35,863 bases of DNA. Source: a virus. A program made the position numbers and the translations under genes. Below are positions 27,313 through 34,376 of this stretch, piece after piece. Every line of letters begins with the position of its first letter. Within the stretch, counting starts at the first letter, position 1. The stretch covers positions 1 through 35,863 of IMG/VR virus record IMGVR_UViG_3300020469_000120; one strand, 5' to 3'. The notes below the pieces were generated by a model. It was not told the origin of the DNA. It saw nothing but the letters and a program-made list of their open reading frames with translations, and searched no databases.

Positions 27313-27513
27313 CTACTGCGAGTCCTTCCATTTTAACATTTCCTGATCGGCTATATCAGCATCTCGATCAGACTCGTAATCGTGACGGCTTCCGCTGTAT
27401 TCCGCTGATATTTCATCGGCCCAAGCGTCACCGTATTTCAATCTCAAGTCCCAAAATGAATCAATAGATTTCTCGTATTCGTCCTGCCATATGTCAACTA
27501 ATTCCCTAGGCAT
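27313..27513 (-). CDS. Small acidic hypothetical protein
   Basis: 66 residues, very acidic and aromatic (DIWQDEYEKSIDSFWDLRLK, then SRHDYESDRDADIADQEM). The size and charge recall host-takeover or DNA-mimic proteins of early regions, but there is no specific similarity. The ATG overlaps the DUF3846-like gene by 8 bases. Confidence 0.62.
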   Translation of the reverse strand: MPRELVDIWQDEYEKSIDSFWDLRLKYGDAWADEISAEYSGSRHDYESDRDADIADQEMLKWKDSQ

Positions 27514-27847
27514 CTCTTAGCCCTCCTTTTATATATAAAACATCTCCAAGAATAGGGCCAATTCCATGCTCTTTCGCATAGTCAATCCCCTCGTTTTTGT
27601 CACCATTTCCAATGCTACTATAAAACAACTCAGTAGCTTGTAAATTCATCGGTAGGTCTAAGTATAAACCTTCCTCGTTAATTATCAAGTCATCACCATT
27701 ATACAAAGGGACTCGCTCGATCAGACCTCCAACAAAATCCTGCATCTGTTTCAGGGTCCAAGGTTCGTCCGTTTCCGGCACTGTCTCTAGTTTAGGATTT
27801 AACTTGAGTGCGTTATACAAATCGTCTAACAACTCTCTTTGTCTCAT
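27506..27847 (-). CDS. DUF3846-like protein
   Basis: 113 residues. LKQMQDFVGGLIERVPLYNGDD, then NEEGLYLDLPMNLQATELF and a closing GPILGDVLYIKGG match the DUF3846 pattern (VGG..E, NEEG, N..AT, GDV). The family is widespread in phages and mobile elements and its function is unknown. GGAG lies 6 bases before the ATG. Confidence 0.75.
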   Translation of the reverse strand: MRQRELLDDLYNALKLNPKLETVPETDEPWTLKQMQDFVGGLIERVPLYNGDDLIINEEGLYLDLPMNLQATELFYSSIGNGDKNEGIDYAKEHGIGPILGDVLYIKGGLRDA

Positions 27848-27849
27848 GT

Positions 27850-28044
27850 TTACTCCTTCGCTTTCCGCGGGTTAGTCGTTATCGTTAAGGATGGCGGAAA
27901 GCCCTGACATCTTAACTCGACATAATTATCAACAATCCGGCGTTCTTGTTCGCTGTCTTCCTCGATCTTTGTGTTAGCCCTCAACCATTCAAGAATTTCC
28001 TCAGCACAACGCTCAGTAAATAAATCATAGAAATGATCTGACAT
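27850..28044 (-). CDS. Hypothetical early protein
   Basis: 64 residues, acidic helical N-terminus (YDLFTERCAEEILEWLRANT) and a basic end. AGAGGAG lies 6 bases before the ATG, a strong ribosome site. It ends 2 bases before the DUF3846-like start. No family recognised; similar short ORFs occur in phage early regions. Confidence 0.65.
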   Translation of the reverse strand: MSDHFYDLFTERCAEEILEWLRANTKIEEDSEQERRIVDNYVELRCQGFPPSLTITTNPRKAKE

Positions 28045-28067
28045 ATATTTCTCCTCTGTATTTGTAC

Positions 28068-28095
28068 AGTTTAAAGCCTAAATTGTAAAAGTCAA
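28068..28095 (-). promoter_or_regulatory. Candidate sigma70 promoter for small early genes
   Basis: On the minus strand TTGACT (28095-28090), a 16-base gap and TAAACT (28073-28068) resemble a sigma70 promoter in the 60-bp gap before the gene at 28044. The -10 matches the consensus at only 4 of 6 positions. Confidence 0.4.
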
Positions 28096-28104
28096 GAACT
28101 ATTT

Positions 28105-28941
28105 TTACCCTATCGCTATTATGTCTTTGAACTGGTCCAGATTCGCGGCTGTCACAAAGAATGAATCCGATCTAGTATTGTCCGCGTCACGTTCCTCAAT
28201 GCTCGACCCTTTACGCTTTAACGCTCCGATTACTGGACCGTCTAAGTGTCTGAGATCGGTATTGTCAAAGTTAGCAAATCCCACCGGAACGGCGAGGGAG
28301 TCGCGGCTGATTCCTTTTGTATTGAACGCAATCGCGATCCGGTGCTTTCGCTGTACTGCTTTGAGTAATGCCGCGCGGCTTTGTGTACTGTACATCGAAC
28401 CGGAAAACGTGAGATCATAGTTATCAAGTGTATTCTTTGAAATCCGGCTGAGAATCTTTGTATAGTCATAGAACAAAGATTCTGGACGTTGTTTGATGAT
28501 ATAGGAAAAATCTAGGTCAGATGTACCATTAAGCCGGAATAATGCCGGAATGCCGTCACTCGCCGCTTTGCGCTCCGCTTTGTCGATCTCTGACAATAAC
28601 TGAACCTCGAACCATTCTGGACGCATCAGCATTAAAACAGTGCGCTTTGTCGCGGCATTCTGACCGGTTGTCATTCCTAATTGTCCGGACGATATCAAAC
28701 ATGGCTTTTTGCATCCGGCTAAGTCAGCGAATACACAAAGAGTTTTTGTGCTGACTTTATCAGCCGGTTGTAAATATAATATGTACGTGGTGAACTTATC
28801 CGCGCCTTTCTCAACCTTTTGACTACTGCCGAACAACTTCATGGGCTTGTTTAAATACTCTAGATTATCGCGGCCCCATTGTTTCGCCTTGTTGTTTATG
28901 AGACCGCTTGCGTTGATCTCTTCAATGCTTATCTGTTCCAT
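28105..28941 (-). CDS. Conserved phage/plasmid protein of unknown function (gp88-like)
   Basis: 278 residues. It resembles the 'gene product 88' type family of phages and plasmids: a cysteine cluster (Cys69, Cys77, Cys81 in GCKKPCLISSG), RPEWF near 108, RLNGTSDLDF (136-145), YDYTK (158-162), an NTKG strand and a late DLRHLDGP...ALKRKG block. The family's role is unknown; the Cys cluster could bind metal. The DNA is visibly richer in G+C (many CGC, CCG, GCG words) than neighbouring genes, which suggests separate origin. It is the first gene of the leftward arm, so it is probably made very early. Confidence 0.75.
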   Translation of the reverse strand: MEQISIEEINASGLINNKAKQWGRDNLEYLNKPMKLFGSSQKVEKGADKFTTYILYLQPADKVSTKTLCVFADLAGCKKPCLISSGQLGMTTGQNAATKRTVLMLMRPEWFEVQLLSEIDKAERKAASDGIPALFRLNGTSDLDFSYIIKQRPESLFYDYTKILSRISKNTLDNYDLTFSGSMYSTQSRAALLKAVQRKHRIAIAFNTKGISRDSLAVPVGFANFDNTDLRHLDGPVIGALKRKGSSIEERDADNTRSDSFFVTAANLDQFKDIIAIG

Positions 28942-28972
28942 TTGTTTAACCCTTGTTTGTCAATGTGTTTCT

Positions 28973-29003
28973 AGTATAAGCATAGGTTATTATCTATTGT
29001 CAA
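28973..29003 (-). promoter_or_regulatory. Candidate leftward early promoter
   Basis: On the minus strand a perfect TTGACA (29003-28998) is followed 19 bases later by TATACT (28978-28973). The spacing is longer than the optimal 17. It lies about 32 bases before the first leftward gene, whose ribosome site (AAGGG) is modest. Confidence 0.5.
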
Positions 29004-29090
29004 ACATTATTTTAATTTATTTTCTAATGGCCTCTATAGGCTACCCCTTAGGCTCTCACACTTGCAATTCTCATGCCAACTTGTGTGGCC

Positions 29091-29151
29091 TGTGGATAAC
29101 CTGTGGATGGCGTGGATAACTTGTGTATATAAATGTATAACCTGTGGATAA
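29091..29151 (+). other. Cluster of DnaA-box-like sites (candidate origin)
   Basis: TGTGGATAA, the complement of the perfect DnaA box TTATCCACA, occurs at 29091-29099 and 29143-29151. Near matches are TGTGGATGG at 29102 and CGTGGATAA at 29111, with TGTATAA at 29134. Four such sites in 61 bases in a non-coding divergent region, next to a G tract and AT-rich DNA, is the arrangement of a DnaA-dependent origin or regulatory region. Confidence 0.6.
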
Positions 29152-29291
29152 CTTTGGGGGGCGGGGGGGCTTTTTGCTACATTATTTTTTTTATGTACCC
29201 TACGGCATACAAAAAAGACTAAATTAGAAAAAAAAGATTAACTCGGCCCTTTAAGTAAACATTTGATTTACAAGTGAAATCTACACGCCGC

Positions 29292-29343
29292 ACACAAGAC
29301 GTACACAAGAAGTAAAAGGACACGACAAGTAGACACAAAGTTT
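29292..29343 (+). repeat. Tandem 11-bp direct repeats (iteron-like)
   Basis: ACACAAGACGT (29292-29302) is followed directly by ACACAAGAAGT (29303-29313), one mismatch. A weaker copy ACACGACAAGT lies at 29320-29330 and a degenerate one begins at 29333. They end 10 bases before the -35 of the rightward promoter, so they may bind a phage regulator or initiator. Confidence 0.6.
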
Positions 29344-29353
29344 GTAATAAAGC

Positions 29354-29382
29354 TTGACATTTACTAAAAAATATGCTACAAT
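29354..29382 (+). promoter_or_regulatory. Strong sigma70 promoter for packaging operon
   Basis: TTGACA, exactly 17 bases, then TACAAT: one mismatch from the full sigma70 consensus. It lies about 100 bases ahead of TerS. Three bases after the -10 is AAGTATAGTT, nearly the palindrome found at the same place in the promoter at 34865. Confidence 0.88.
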
Positions 29383-29484
29383 AAAAAGTATAGTTTAGAA
29401 CGTACTAAAGTAAAACTAAATGCCTTTAGATTGTTTATTAAGTTATTAATTAAATAATAAACTAAAGATAACTAAGAGATACTT

Positions 29485-29856
29485 ATGGATACTAAAGTAA
29501 AGAGAGGCCGCCCTAAGAAGACAGAGATGGTCTCCAGAGCTAGAGGCAAGACAGGTTTGTCTCGCGGTAGGCCCAAAGGTGATGCCGCAATAATTAATGA
29601 ATACAAGGGGAGGATGTTGTCTTCCCCAAAGTCGAGAAAAGTTTTAGAGTCGATATTCGATGCGGCACTAAATGATGACCATAAGAATCAAGCGGCGGCT
29701 TGGAAGATAGTAATGGATAGAATACTGCCTACTGCTGTCTTTGAAAAGGATGTCATTAAGGGAGCAGGAAGGTCAGCTATCCAAATAAATATTACAGGTG
29801 TGGATAACGCTGTTATACAACCTGATCCCATAGAAGGAGATATTATCGATGGCTAA
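29485..29856 (+). CDS. terS: Terminase small subunit (probable)
   Basis: 123 residues. The basic N-terminus has two AT-hook-like motifs, KRGRPKK (6-12) and SRGRPKG (26-32). A helical segment (SPKSRKVLESIFDAALNDDH, then NQAAAWKIVMDRILP) follows, of the type seen in small terminases, and an acidic end (PDPIEGDIIDG). It is the first gene after the strong promoter and one short gene ahead of TerL, as expected for the DNA-recognition subunit of the packaging motor. The ribosome site (AAGAGA) is weak. Sequence similarity alone is modest. Confidence 0.72.
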   Translation: MDTKVKRGRPKKTEMVSRARGKTGLSRGRPKGDAAIINEYKGRMLSSPKSRKVLESIFDAALNDDHKNQAAAWKIVMDRILPTAVFEKDVIKGAGRSAIQINITGVDNAVIQPDPIEGDIIDG

Positions 29857-30208
29857 GTATTTTAAGATGGAAGAGTTTTCCTGTCAGTATACCGGCGAGA
29901 ATAAAATTAAACCAGAATTTGTAGAGGAACTTGATAAGCTTAGAGAAGCTTGTGGATTTCCTTTTGTTATAACTAGTGGCTATCGGTCACCATCACACCC
30001 AATAGAGGCAAAGAAAAAAATTGCAGGACAACATTCACAAGGTCATGCCGCTGACATTAAAGTTAGTAACGGCATTGAAAGATATAAATTGGTACAGGAA
30101 GCTATTCGTTTGGGATTCACAGGTATTGGAATATCTTCTAATTTTATCCATGTTGACACCCGTGATTTATTCGATGAAAGTTCTTCTGTAATGTGGACGT
30201 ATAGTTGA
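29849..30208 (+). CDS. Endolysin, peptidase M15 family
   Basis: 119 residues, a single Peptidase_M15 domain. VITSGYRSPSHPIEA (40-54) and QHSQGHAADIKV give zinc ligands His62 and Asp69, and FIHVDTR gives His101. The closing W.Y is also typical. It would cleave peptidoglycan peptide cross-links, giving lysis once the holin opens the membrane. No signal peptide is visible, so release depends on the holin. It overlaps TerS by 8 bases and TerL by 4, an unusual placement inside the packaging unit but known in marine podoviruses. Confidence 0.92.
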   Translation: MAKYFKMEEFSCQYTGENKIKPEFVEELDKLREACGFPFVITSGYRSPSHPIEAKKKIAGQHSQGHAADIKVSNGIERYKLVQEAIRLGFTGIGISSNFIHVDTRDLFDESSSVMWTYS

Positions 30209-31458
30209 CTGAGTTAAACGTATCGTTACTTCCGTGGCAACAAGAAGTTTTTAACGATACAACAAGATTTAAAGTTATTGCCGCAGGAAGACGAACCGGC
30301 AAAAGTAGGTTAGCCGCTTGGATGCTAATCATCAGAGGGCTACAAGCTGACAGGGGCCATGTGTTTTACGTAGCACCCACTCAAGGTCAGGCTAGAGATA
30401 TTATGTGGCAAGTATTGATGGAGCTAGGCCATACAGTAATTGCCTCAAGTCACGTTAATAATTTACAAATAAAATTAATTAACGGTGCAACCATAGCTCT
30501 GAAAGGAGCAGACAGACCCGAAACGATGCGAGGGGTTAGTCTTAGGTTTCTTGTCATGGATGAGTATGCCGACATGAAACCCGAAGTATGGGAACAGATA
30601 TTACGTCCGGCACTTGCGGACCAAAAAGGTGATGCGTTGTTTATTGGAACCCCAATGGGCAGGAATCACTTTTACGATTTATATACATACGCTTGTGTGT
30701 CAGACGATCCGACATTTGTTGGTTATCATTTTACAAGTTATGATAATCCATTGTTAGATAAAGAGGAAATAGACGCGGCTAAACAGTCGATGTCAGCTTT
30801 TTCCTTTAGACAAGAGTTTATGGCATCTTTTGAAGCACAAGATTCCGAACTGTTTAAGGAAAAGTATGTTAAGTTTTCTGAGGAAGAACCAGATATAGGT
30901 GATTATTATATCTCAGTGGACTTAGCCGGTTTTGCAGATGTTAACAAAGCTACAACAAAAACAAAACGTCTGGACCAAACAGCTATTTCCGTAGTAAAAG
31001 CTAACGAAGAAGGATGGTGGGTAGCGGAAATTATCCACGGTAGATGGGATGTTAAGAAAACAGCAAATAAAATCTTTGAAGCTGTAGCTGATTATCGTCC
31101 AGTTGCCGTAGGTATAGAAAAAGGTGCGTTAAAAAACGCAGTACTTCCGTATTTAAGCGACTTAATGAAGAAACATCAAAGGTTTTTTAGAGTTGACGAG
31201 CTTACACACGGTAATAAAAAGAAAACTGACCGTATTGTTTGGGCATTACAGGGTCGGTTTGAACACGGAGCTATAGTTTTAAATAAAGGAGACTGGAATA
31301 CACAGTTCCTAGATGAATTGTTTCAGTTTCCTAACCCTTTAGTTCACGATGACCTGATTGATTCTTTATCATACATAGATCAATTAGCAAATATAGCATA
31401 TACTTCCGATTTTGAGGAAGAGGAATATGAATTTTTAGACGCATATACAGGATATTGA
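30205..31458 (+). CDS. terL: Terminase large subunit
   Basis: 417 residues with both domains. ATPase: Walker A AGRRTGKS (27-34), Walker B RFLVMDEYAD with Asp119/Glu120, and coupling motif GTP at 148-150. Nuclease: Asp239 in ISVDLAG, a second acidic site near LDQTA, and the C-terminal HDDLIDSLSY motif. It packages DNA into the prohead through the portal encoded next. The start is TTG, overlapping the endolysin stop; no ATG or GTG lies upstream of the Walker A in this frame, so the TTG is accepted and suggests low, coupled expression. Confidence 0.95.
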   Translation: MTELNVSLLPWQQEVFNDTTRFKVIAAGRRTGKSRLAAWMLIIRGLQADRGHVFYVAPTQGQARDIMWQVLMELGHTVIASSHVNNLQIKLINGATIALKGADRPETMRGVSLRFLVMDEYADMKPEVWEQILRPALADQKGDALFIGTPMGRNHFYDLYTYACVSDDPTFVGYHFTSYDNPLLDKEEIDAAKQSMSAFSFRQEFMASFEAQDSELFKEKYVKFSEEEPDIGDYYISVDLAGFADVNKATTKTKRLDQTAISVVKANEEGWWVAEIIHGRWDVKKTANKIFEAVADYRPVAVGIEKGALKNAVLPYLSDLMKKHQRFFRVDELTHGNKKKTDRIVWALQGRFEHGAIVLNKGDWNTQFLDELFQFPNPLVHDDLIDSLSYIDQLANIAYTSDFEEEEYEFLDAYTGY

Positions 31459-31459
31459 T

Positions 31460-33406
31460 ATGGCTTATAATGATAATGAAAATTTTATGGTCGAAGAAAC
31501 TTTAGAGGGTTGGGTAAACGATAAGTGTTTAGACTGGAAGAATCATTTTGATACAAATTACTCCAGAAAGTTTGATGAATACTATCGTTTGTGGCGTGGA
31601 CAATGGTCTGGGGAAGATAAAACTAGAGGCTCTGAGCGATCTCGTATCGTCAGTCCTGCATTACAACAAGCTGTAGAGTCAGCAGTAGCGGAGCTAGAGG
31701 AAGCTACTTTCGGTAGAGGTAAGTGGTTTGACATTGAAGATGATGTCATGGATAACGAAAAAGCCGACATTGCTTATCTTAGGGAAACTCTTCTTAAAGA
31801 TTTTAAAAAGAATAAAATTAGAAAAGCAATAGCGGAATGTCTAATAAACTCAGCAGTTTTTGGCACAGGTATTGCTGAGATTGTTTTGGAAGAAGAAAAG
31901 AACATGGTTCCGGCTACTCAACCTGTCATGGGAGGAGACCTTACTGCTGTAGGTGTAAATGTCGAAGACAAAGTTTGTGTTAAGTTACGTCCTGTTATGC
32001 CTCAAAACTTTTTAATTGATCCGGTTGCTACTTCAGTTGAGGAAGCAATGGGAGTTGCAGTAGATGAGTTTGTTTCTTTACATACAGTTGAAATGCTACA
32101 GGAAAAAGGTGTATATCGAGATGAAGAAATAAGCTCTAGTCCTCCAGACTTTGATATAGAAGCCGATAAAGAAGCGGTATCCTATGCTGAAAATAAAGTT
32201 AGATTATTAAAGTATTATGGTTTAGTTCCTAGAGAATTATTAGAAAAAGCACAATCAGAAGACAATGCCGAAGATGAGACTAATTTATCAGTTGATAGCA
32301 CAGATGAAATAGAAAGTCAATACGTAGAGGCTATTGTTGTTATAGCTAATGAAGGAACACTTTTAAAAGCTGAAGCCAATCCTTACATGATGGAAGATAG
32401 ACCAATAGTTGCTTTTCCTTGGGACGTAGTGCCTAGCCGTTTCTGGGGTAGAGGTATATGTGAGAAAGGATATAACTCTCAAAAAGCATTAGACGCTGAA
32501 CTAAGAGCTAGAATAGACGCTTTAGCTTTAACCATTCATCCTATGTTGGCTATGGATGCAACAAGATTACCTAGAGGAACAAGACCTGAAGTTAAAGCAG
32601 GAAAAGTTATATTAACTAACGGTTCTCCTAACGAAGTACTTAAGCCATTTAACTTTGGCAATGTCAGTCAACTTACGTTTGCTCAAGCAGACTCTTTACA
32701 AAAAATGGTACAAACCGCAACCGGAGCTATTGACTCCGCAGGAATAGCCGGAAGTATTAACGGTGATTCCACAGCGGCAGGAATATCTATGTCTTTAGGT
32801 GCAATCATTAAAAGACATAAACGAACTCTTATAAACTTTCAGGAATCTTTTTTAATTCCTTTTGTAACAAAAGCCGCACACAGATATATGCAGTTTTCCC
32901 CTGAAGAATATCCGGTAGCTGATTACAAGTTCCATACTTCAAGCTCGTTAGGTATTATTGCTAGAGAATATGAAGTATCACAGCTTGTACAGTTGTTACA
33001 AACAATGTCTCCTGAAACTCCAATGTATTCACAGTTGATCATGTCTATTATAGATAACATGAACTTGTCTAATCGTGAGCAATTAATAGCATCACTACAA
33101 CAAGCTAATCAACCAAACCCAGAAGCAATGGAAGCACAACAAGCGGCACAACAATCTCAATTAGCTTTCCAAGCATCGCAAACTGCGGCGTTAAATGGAC
33201 AAGCTGTAGAGTCACAAGCAAGAGCCGCGAAGCTAGCTACTGAGGCACAAAGTATTCCGGAAGAATTAGAAATAGATAGAATTAAAGCTGTCACTACTAA
33301 TCTTAAGGAAGGAACCGCAGAGGACAAAGAGTTTGAACGTAGGATAAAACTTGCTGATCAACTGCTTAAAGAAAGACAAGTAGCCGTAAAGGAGAGAATA
33401 AATTAA
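31460..33406 (+). CDS. Portal protein
   Basis: 648 residues. The N-terminal half contains RSRIVSPALQQAVESAVAEL and ATFGRGKWFDIEDD, and the core has PQNFLIDPVATSVEEAM and VAFPWDVVPSRFWGRGICEKG, all characteristic of podovirus portals. The C-terminal ~110 residues are Gln/Ala-rich and helical (EAMEAQQAAQQSQLAFQASQ onward), likely the barrel reaching into the capsid. It lies between the T7 (536) and P22 (725) portals in size. The ATG follows the TerL stop by one base. Confidence 0.93.
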   Translation: MAYNDNENFMVEETLEGWVNDKCLDWKNHFDTNYSRKFDEYYRLWRGQWSGEDKTRGSERSRIVSPALQQAVESAVAELEEATFGRGKWFDIEDDVMDNEKADIAYLRETLLKDFKKNKIRKAIAECLINSAVFGTGIAEIVLEEEKNMVPATQPVMGGDLTAVGVNVEDKVCVKLRPVMPQNFLIDPVATSVEEAMGVAVDEFVSLHTVEMLQEKGVYRDEEISSSPPDFDIEADKEAVSYAENKVRLLKYYGLVPRELLEKAQSEDNAEDETNLSVDSTDEIESQYVEAIVVIANEGTLLKAEANPYMMEDRPIVAFPWDVVPSRFWGRGICEKGYNSQKALDAELRARIDALALTIHPMLAMDATRLPRGTRPEVKAGKVILTNGSPNEVLKPFNFGNVSQLTFAQADSLQKMVQTATGAIDSAGIAGSINGDSTAAGISMSLGAIIKRHKRTLINFQESFLIPFVTKAAHRYMQFSPEEYPVADYKFHTSSSLGIIAREYEVSQLVQLLQTMSPETPMYSQLIMSIIDNMNLSNREQLIASLQQANQPNPEAMEAQQAAQQSQLAFQASQTAALNGQAVESQARAAKLATEAQSIPEELEIDRIKAVTTNLKEGTAEDKEFERRIKLADQLLKERQVAVKERIN

Positions 33407-33621
33407 TGAAGTTGTTAGGAATAGTGTCTGTATTGTTTTTTATGTTTGGATGTGCTAGTGTAAACCAACCACAGTTTGAGGGAGAATCTTTGTTAAGTGT
33501 AGATACTTTTCATTGTCCTAAAGATAAGGTTAAATATTGTGAAGGAAGAAATAGAAAAAACTTAGATTGCGGATGTGTTACTCAACAATCTTTAAGTCAA
33601 GCTTTTGAATTTTTAAAATGA
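33406..33621 (+). CDS. Small lipoprotein
   Basis: 71 residues. The signal peptide MKLLGIVSVLFFMFGC ends in a lipobox (MFGC, lipid-modified Cys16). The mature part of about 56 residues has four more cysteines (CPKDKVKYC, then CGC), likely disulphide-bonded in the periplasm. It could be an outer-membrane spanin partner for the coiled-coil membrane protein at 8834, or an exclusion lipoprotein. Its start overlaps the portal stop (TAATG) and its end overlaps the next ORF (ATGA). Confidence 0.72.
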   Translation: MKLLGIVSVLFFMFGCASVNQPQFEGESLLSVDTFHCPKDKVKYCEGRNRKNLDCGCVTQQSLSQAFEFLK

Positions 33622-33752
33622 GTTGGTTAGAAGACTACAACGGAGATGGAGCTAGATGGTGGCACGTTATAGTTTTACTTGTGCCGATAATTAGTTTTAT
33701 TGTTTATGCTGTTTTTTTTGGCGGCGATTCAGAGGTATGGTTAGATGGGTAA
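33618..33752 (+). CDS. 44-residue membrane protein
   Basis: A short complete ORF in the chain of overlapping genes. It begins at ATGA over the lipoprotein stop and ends 8 bases inside the next gene. MSWLEDYNGDGARWWH precedes one transmembrane segment (17-34, VIVLLVPIISFIVYAVFF) and a short acidic end. Perfect stop-start coupling on both sides supports translation. It may be a holin-like or lysis accessory peptide. Confidence 0.65.
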   Translation: MSWLEDYNGDGARWWHVIVLLVPIISFIVYAVFFGGDSEVWLDG

Positions 33753-34035
33753 GAAAAAAGATTCTAGATTAGAAAGGGCCGGAGTTAGTGGATACAATAA
33801 ACCGAAACGTACCCCCAATCACCCTAAGAAAAGTCATGTTGTCGTGGCAAAGGAAGGTGACAAAGTTAAGACAATTAGATTCGGTGAACAAGGAGCCAAA
33901 ACCGCAGGAAAACCAAAGGCGGGTGAATCTGATCGTATGAAAAAGAAACGCGCAAGTTTCAAAGCTAGACACGCTAAGAATATAGCTAAAGGCAAAATGT
34001 CTGCGGCATATTGGGCAAACCGTACCAAGTGGTAA
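33745..34035 (+). CDS. Conserved basic phage protein (DUF6321-like)
   Basis: 96 residues, very Lys/Arg-rich. GYNKPKRTPNHPKKSHVVVA, then KVKTIRFGEQGAKTAGKP and KARHAKNIAKGKMSAAYWAN are a family I know from many marine phages, including those infecting algae and SAR11-like hosts. The charge suggests nucleic-acid or capsid-DNA binding; function not established. It overlaps the 44-residue ORF by 8 bases. Confidence 0.8.
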   Translation: MGKKKDSRLERAGVSGYNKPKRTPNHPKKSHVVVAKEGDKVKTIRFGEQGAKTAGKPKAGESDRMKKKRASFKARHAKNIAKGKMSAAYWANRTKW

Positions 34036-34038
34036 GCG

Positions 34039-34194
34039 ATGAAAAAGATATGGAAACTATGGGCATTAAGCCTAGGTCAACCTATTGGTGATACTAAATC
34101 AGAGGTAGAATTAGTTTCCGTAATAAGAACAATTATAGTTTTAATAAACATAACTTGTTGTTTTTTAATTATGTATAATATATTAATGAGGTAA
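34039..34194 (+). CDS. 51-residue membrane protein
   Basis: MKKIWKLWALSLGQPIGDTK is followed by one transmembrane segment (about 27-48, VSVIRTIIVLINITCCFLIMYN). The KxWxLxLGQ start and the helix beginning at VIRTII match small membrane proteins seen between packaging and capsid genes of marine podoviruses. No function is known. It starts 3 bases after the previous stop. Confidence 0.65.
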   Translation: MKKIWKLWALSLGQPIGDTKSEVELVSVIRTIIVLINITCCFLIMYNILMR

Positions 34195-34196
34195 TT

Positions 34197-34376
34197 ATGG
34201 CTAAAAGTGTAAAACATTATTTTAAAGATGGTACTTTACATACTGGTGGGACTCATAAAATGCCTGATGGTTCTGTACACAGTGGAGCAAGGCATACTAA
34301 AAACAGTAAGCCAGTTGTTCACATGAAGGACTTATCAAAGACAGCCAAGCTTAAAGCAATGAGGAAGAAAAAATAA
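34197..34376 (+). CDS. 59-residue conserved basic protein
   Basis: YFKDGTLHTGGTHKMPDGSV, then HSGARHTKNSKPVVHMKDLS and a basic end (KAMRKKK). This short His/Lys-rich pattern (FKDG, GTHKMP.G, H.G..HT..S) recurs in marine phage genomes next to similar basic ORFs. The histidines could bind metal. The stop overlaps the next ATG (TAATG). Confidence 0.72.
   Translation: MAKSVKHYFKDGTLHTGGTHKMPDGSVHSGARHTKNSKPVVHMKDLSKTAKLKAMRKKK

Larger units (their letters stand above)
28942..29484. other. Divergent control region and candidate origin, no gene
   Basis: This 543-bp stretch separates the leftward and rightward arms and has no convincing ORF. In order it holds a leftward promoter candidate (28973-29003), a cluster of DnaA-box-like sites (29091-29151), a 14-base G-rich tract (29156-29169), a T-rich stretch (29171-29193), 11-bp direct repeats (29292-29330), the rightward promoter (29354-29382) and an AT-rich leader with ACTAAAG words. 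Confidence 0.75.

Noticed and set aside
27137-27331. 64-residue minus-strand ORF across the terminator hairpin
   Set aside because: It overlaps the membrane-protein gene and both hairpins, with no good start signal.
19335-29000. Phage RNA polymerase or integrase
   Set aside because: Every long frame on both strands is accounted for by other proteins; none shows RNA polymerase or tyrosine/serine recombinase motifs.
28841-29119. 92-residue plus-strand ORF entering the control region
   Set aside because: It covers the start of the gp88-like gene, its promoter and the DnaA-box sites; the Cys/Leu-rich sequence has no protein character I recognise.
29156-29193. G tract plus T run as a terminator or G-quadruplex
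   Set aside because: There is no matching C-rich arm for a hairpin, and two long G runs without loops are not a standard quadruplex. Retained only as part of the candidate origin.
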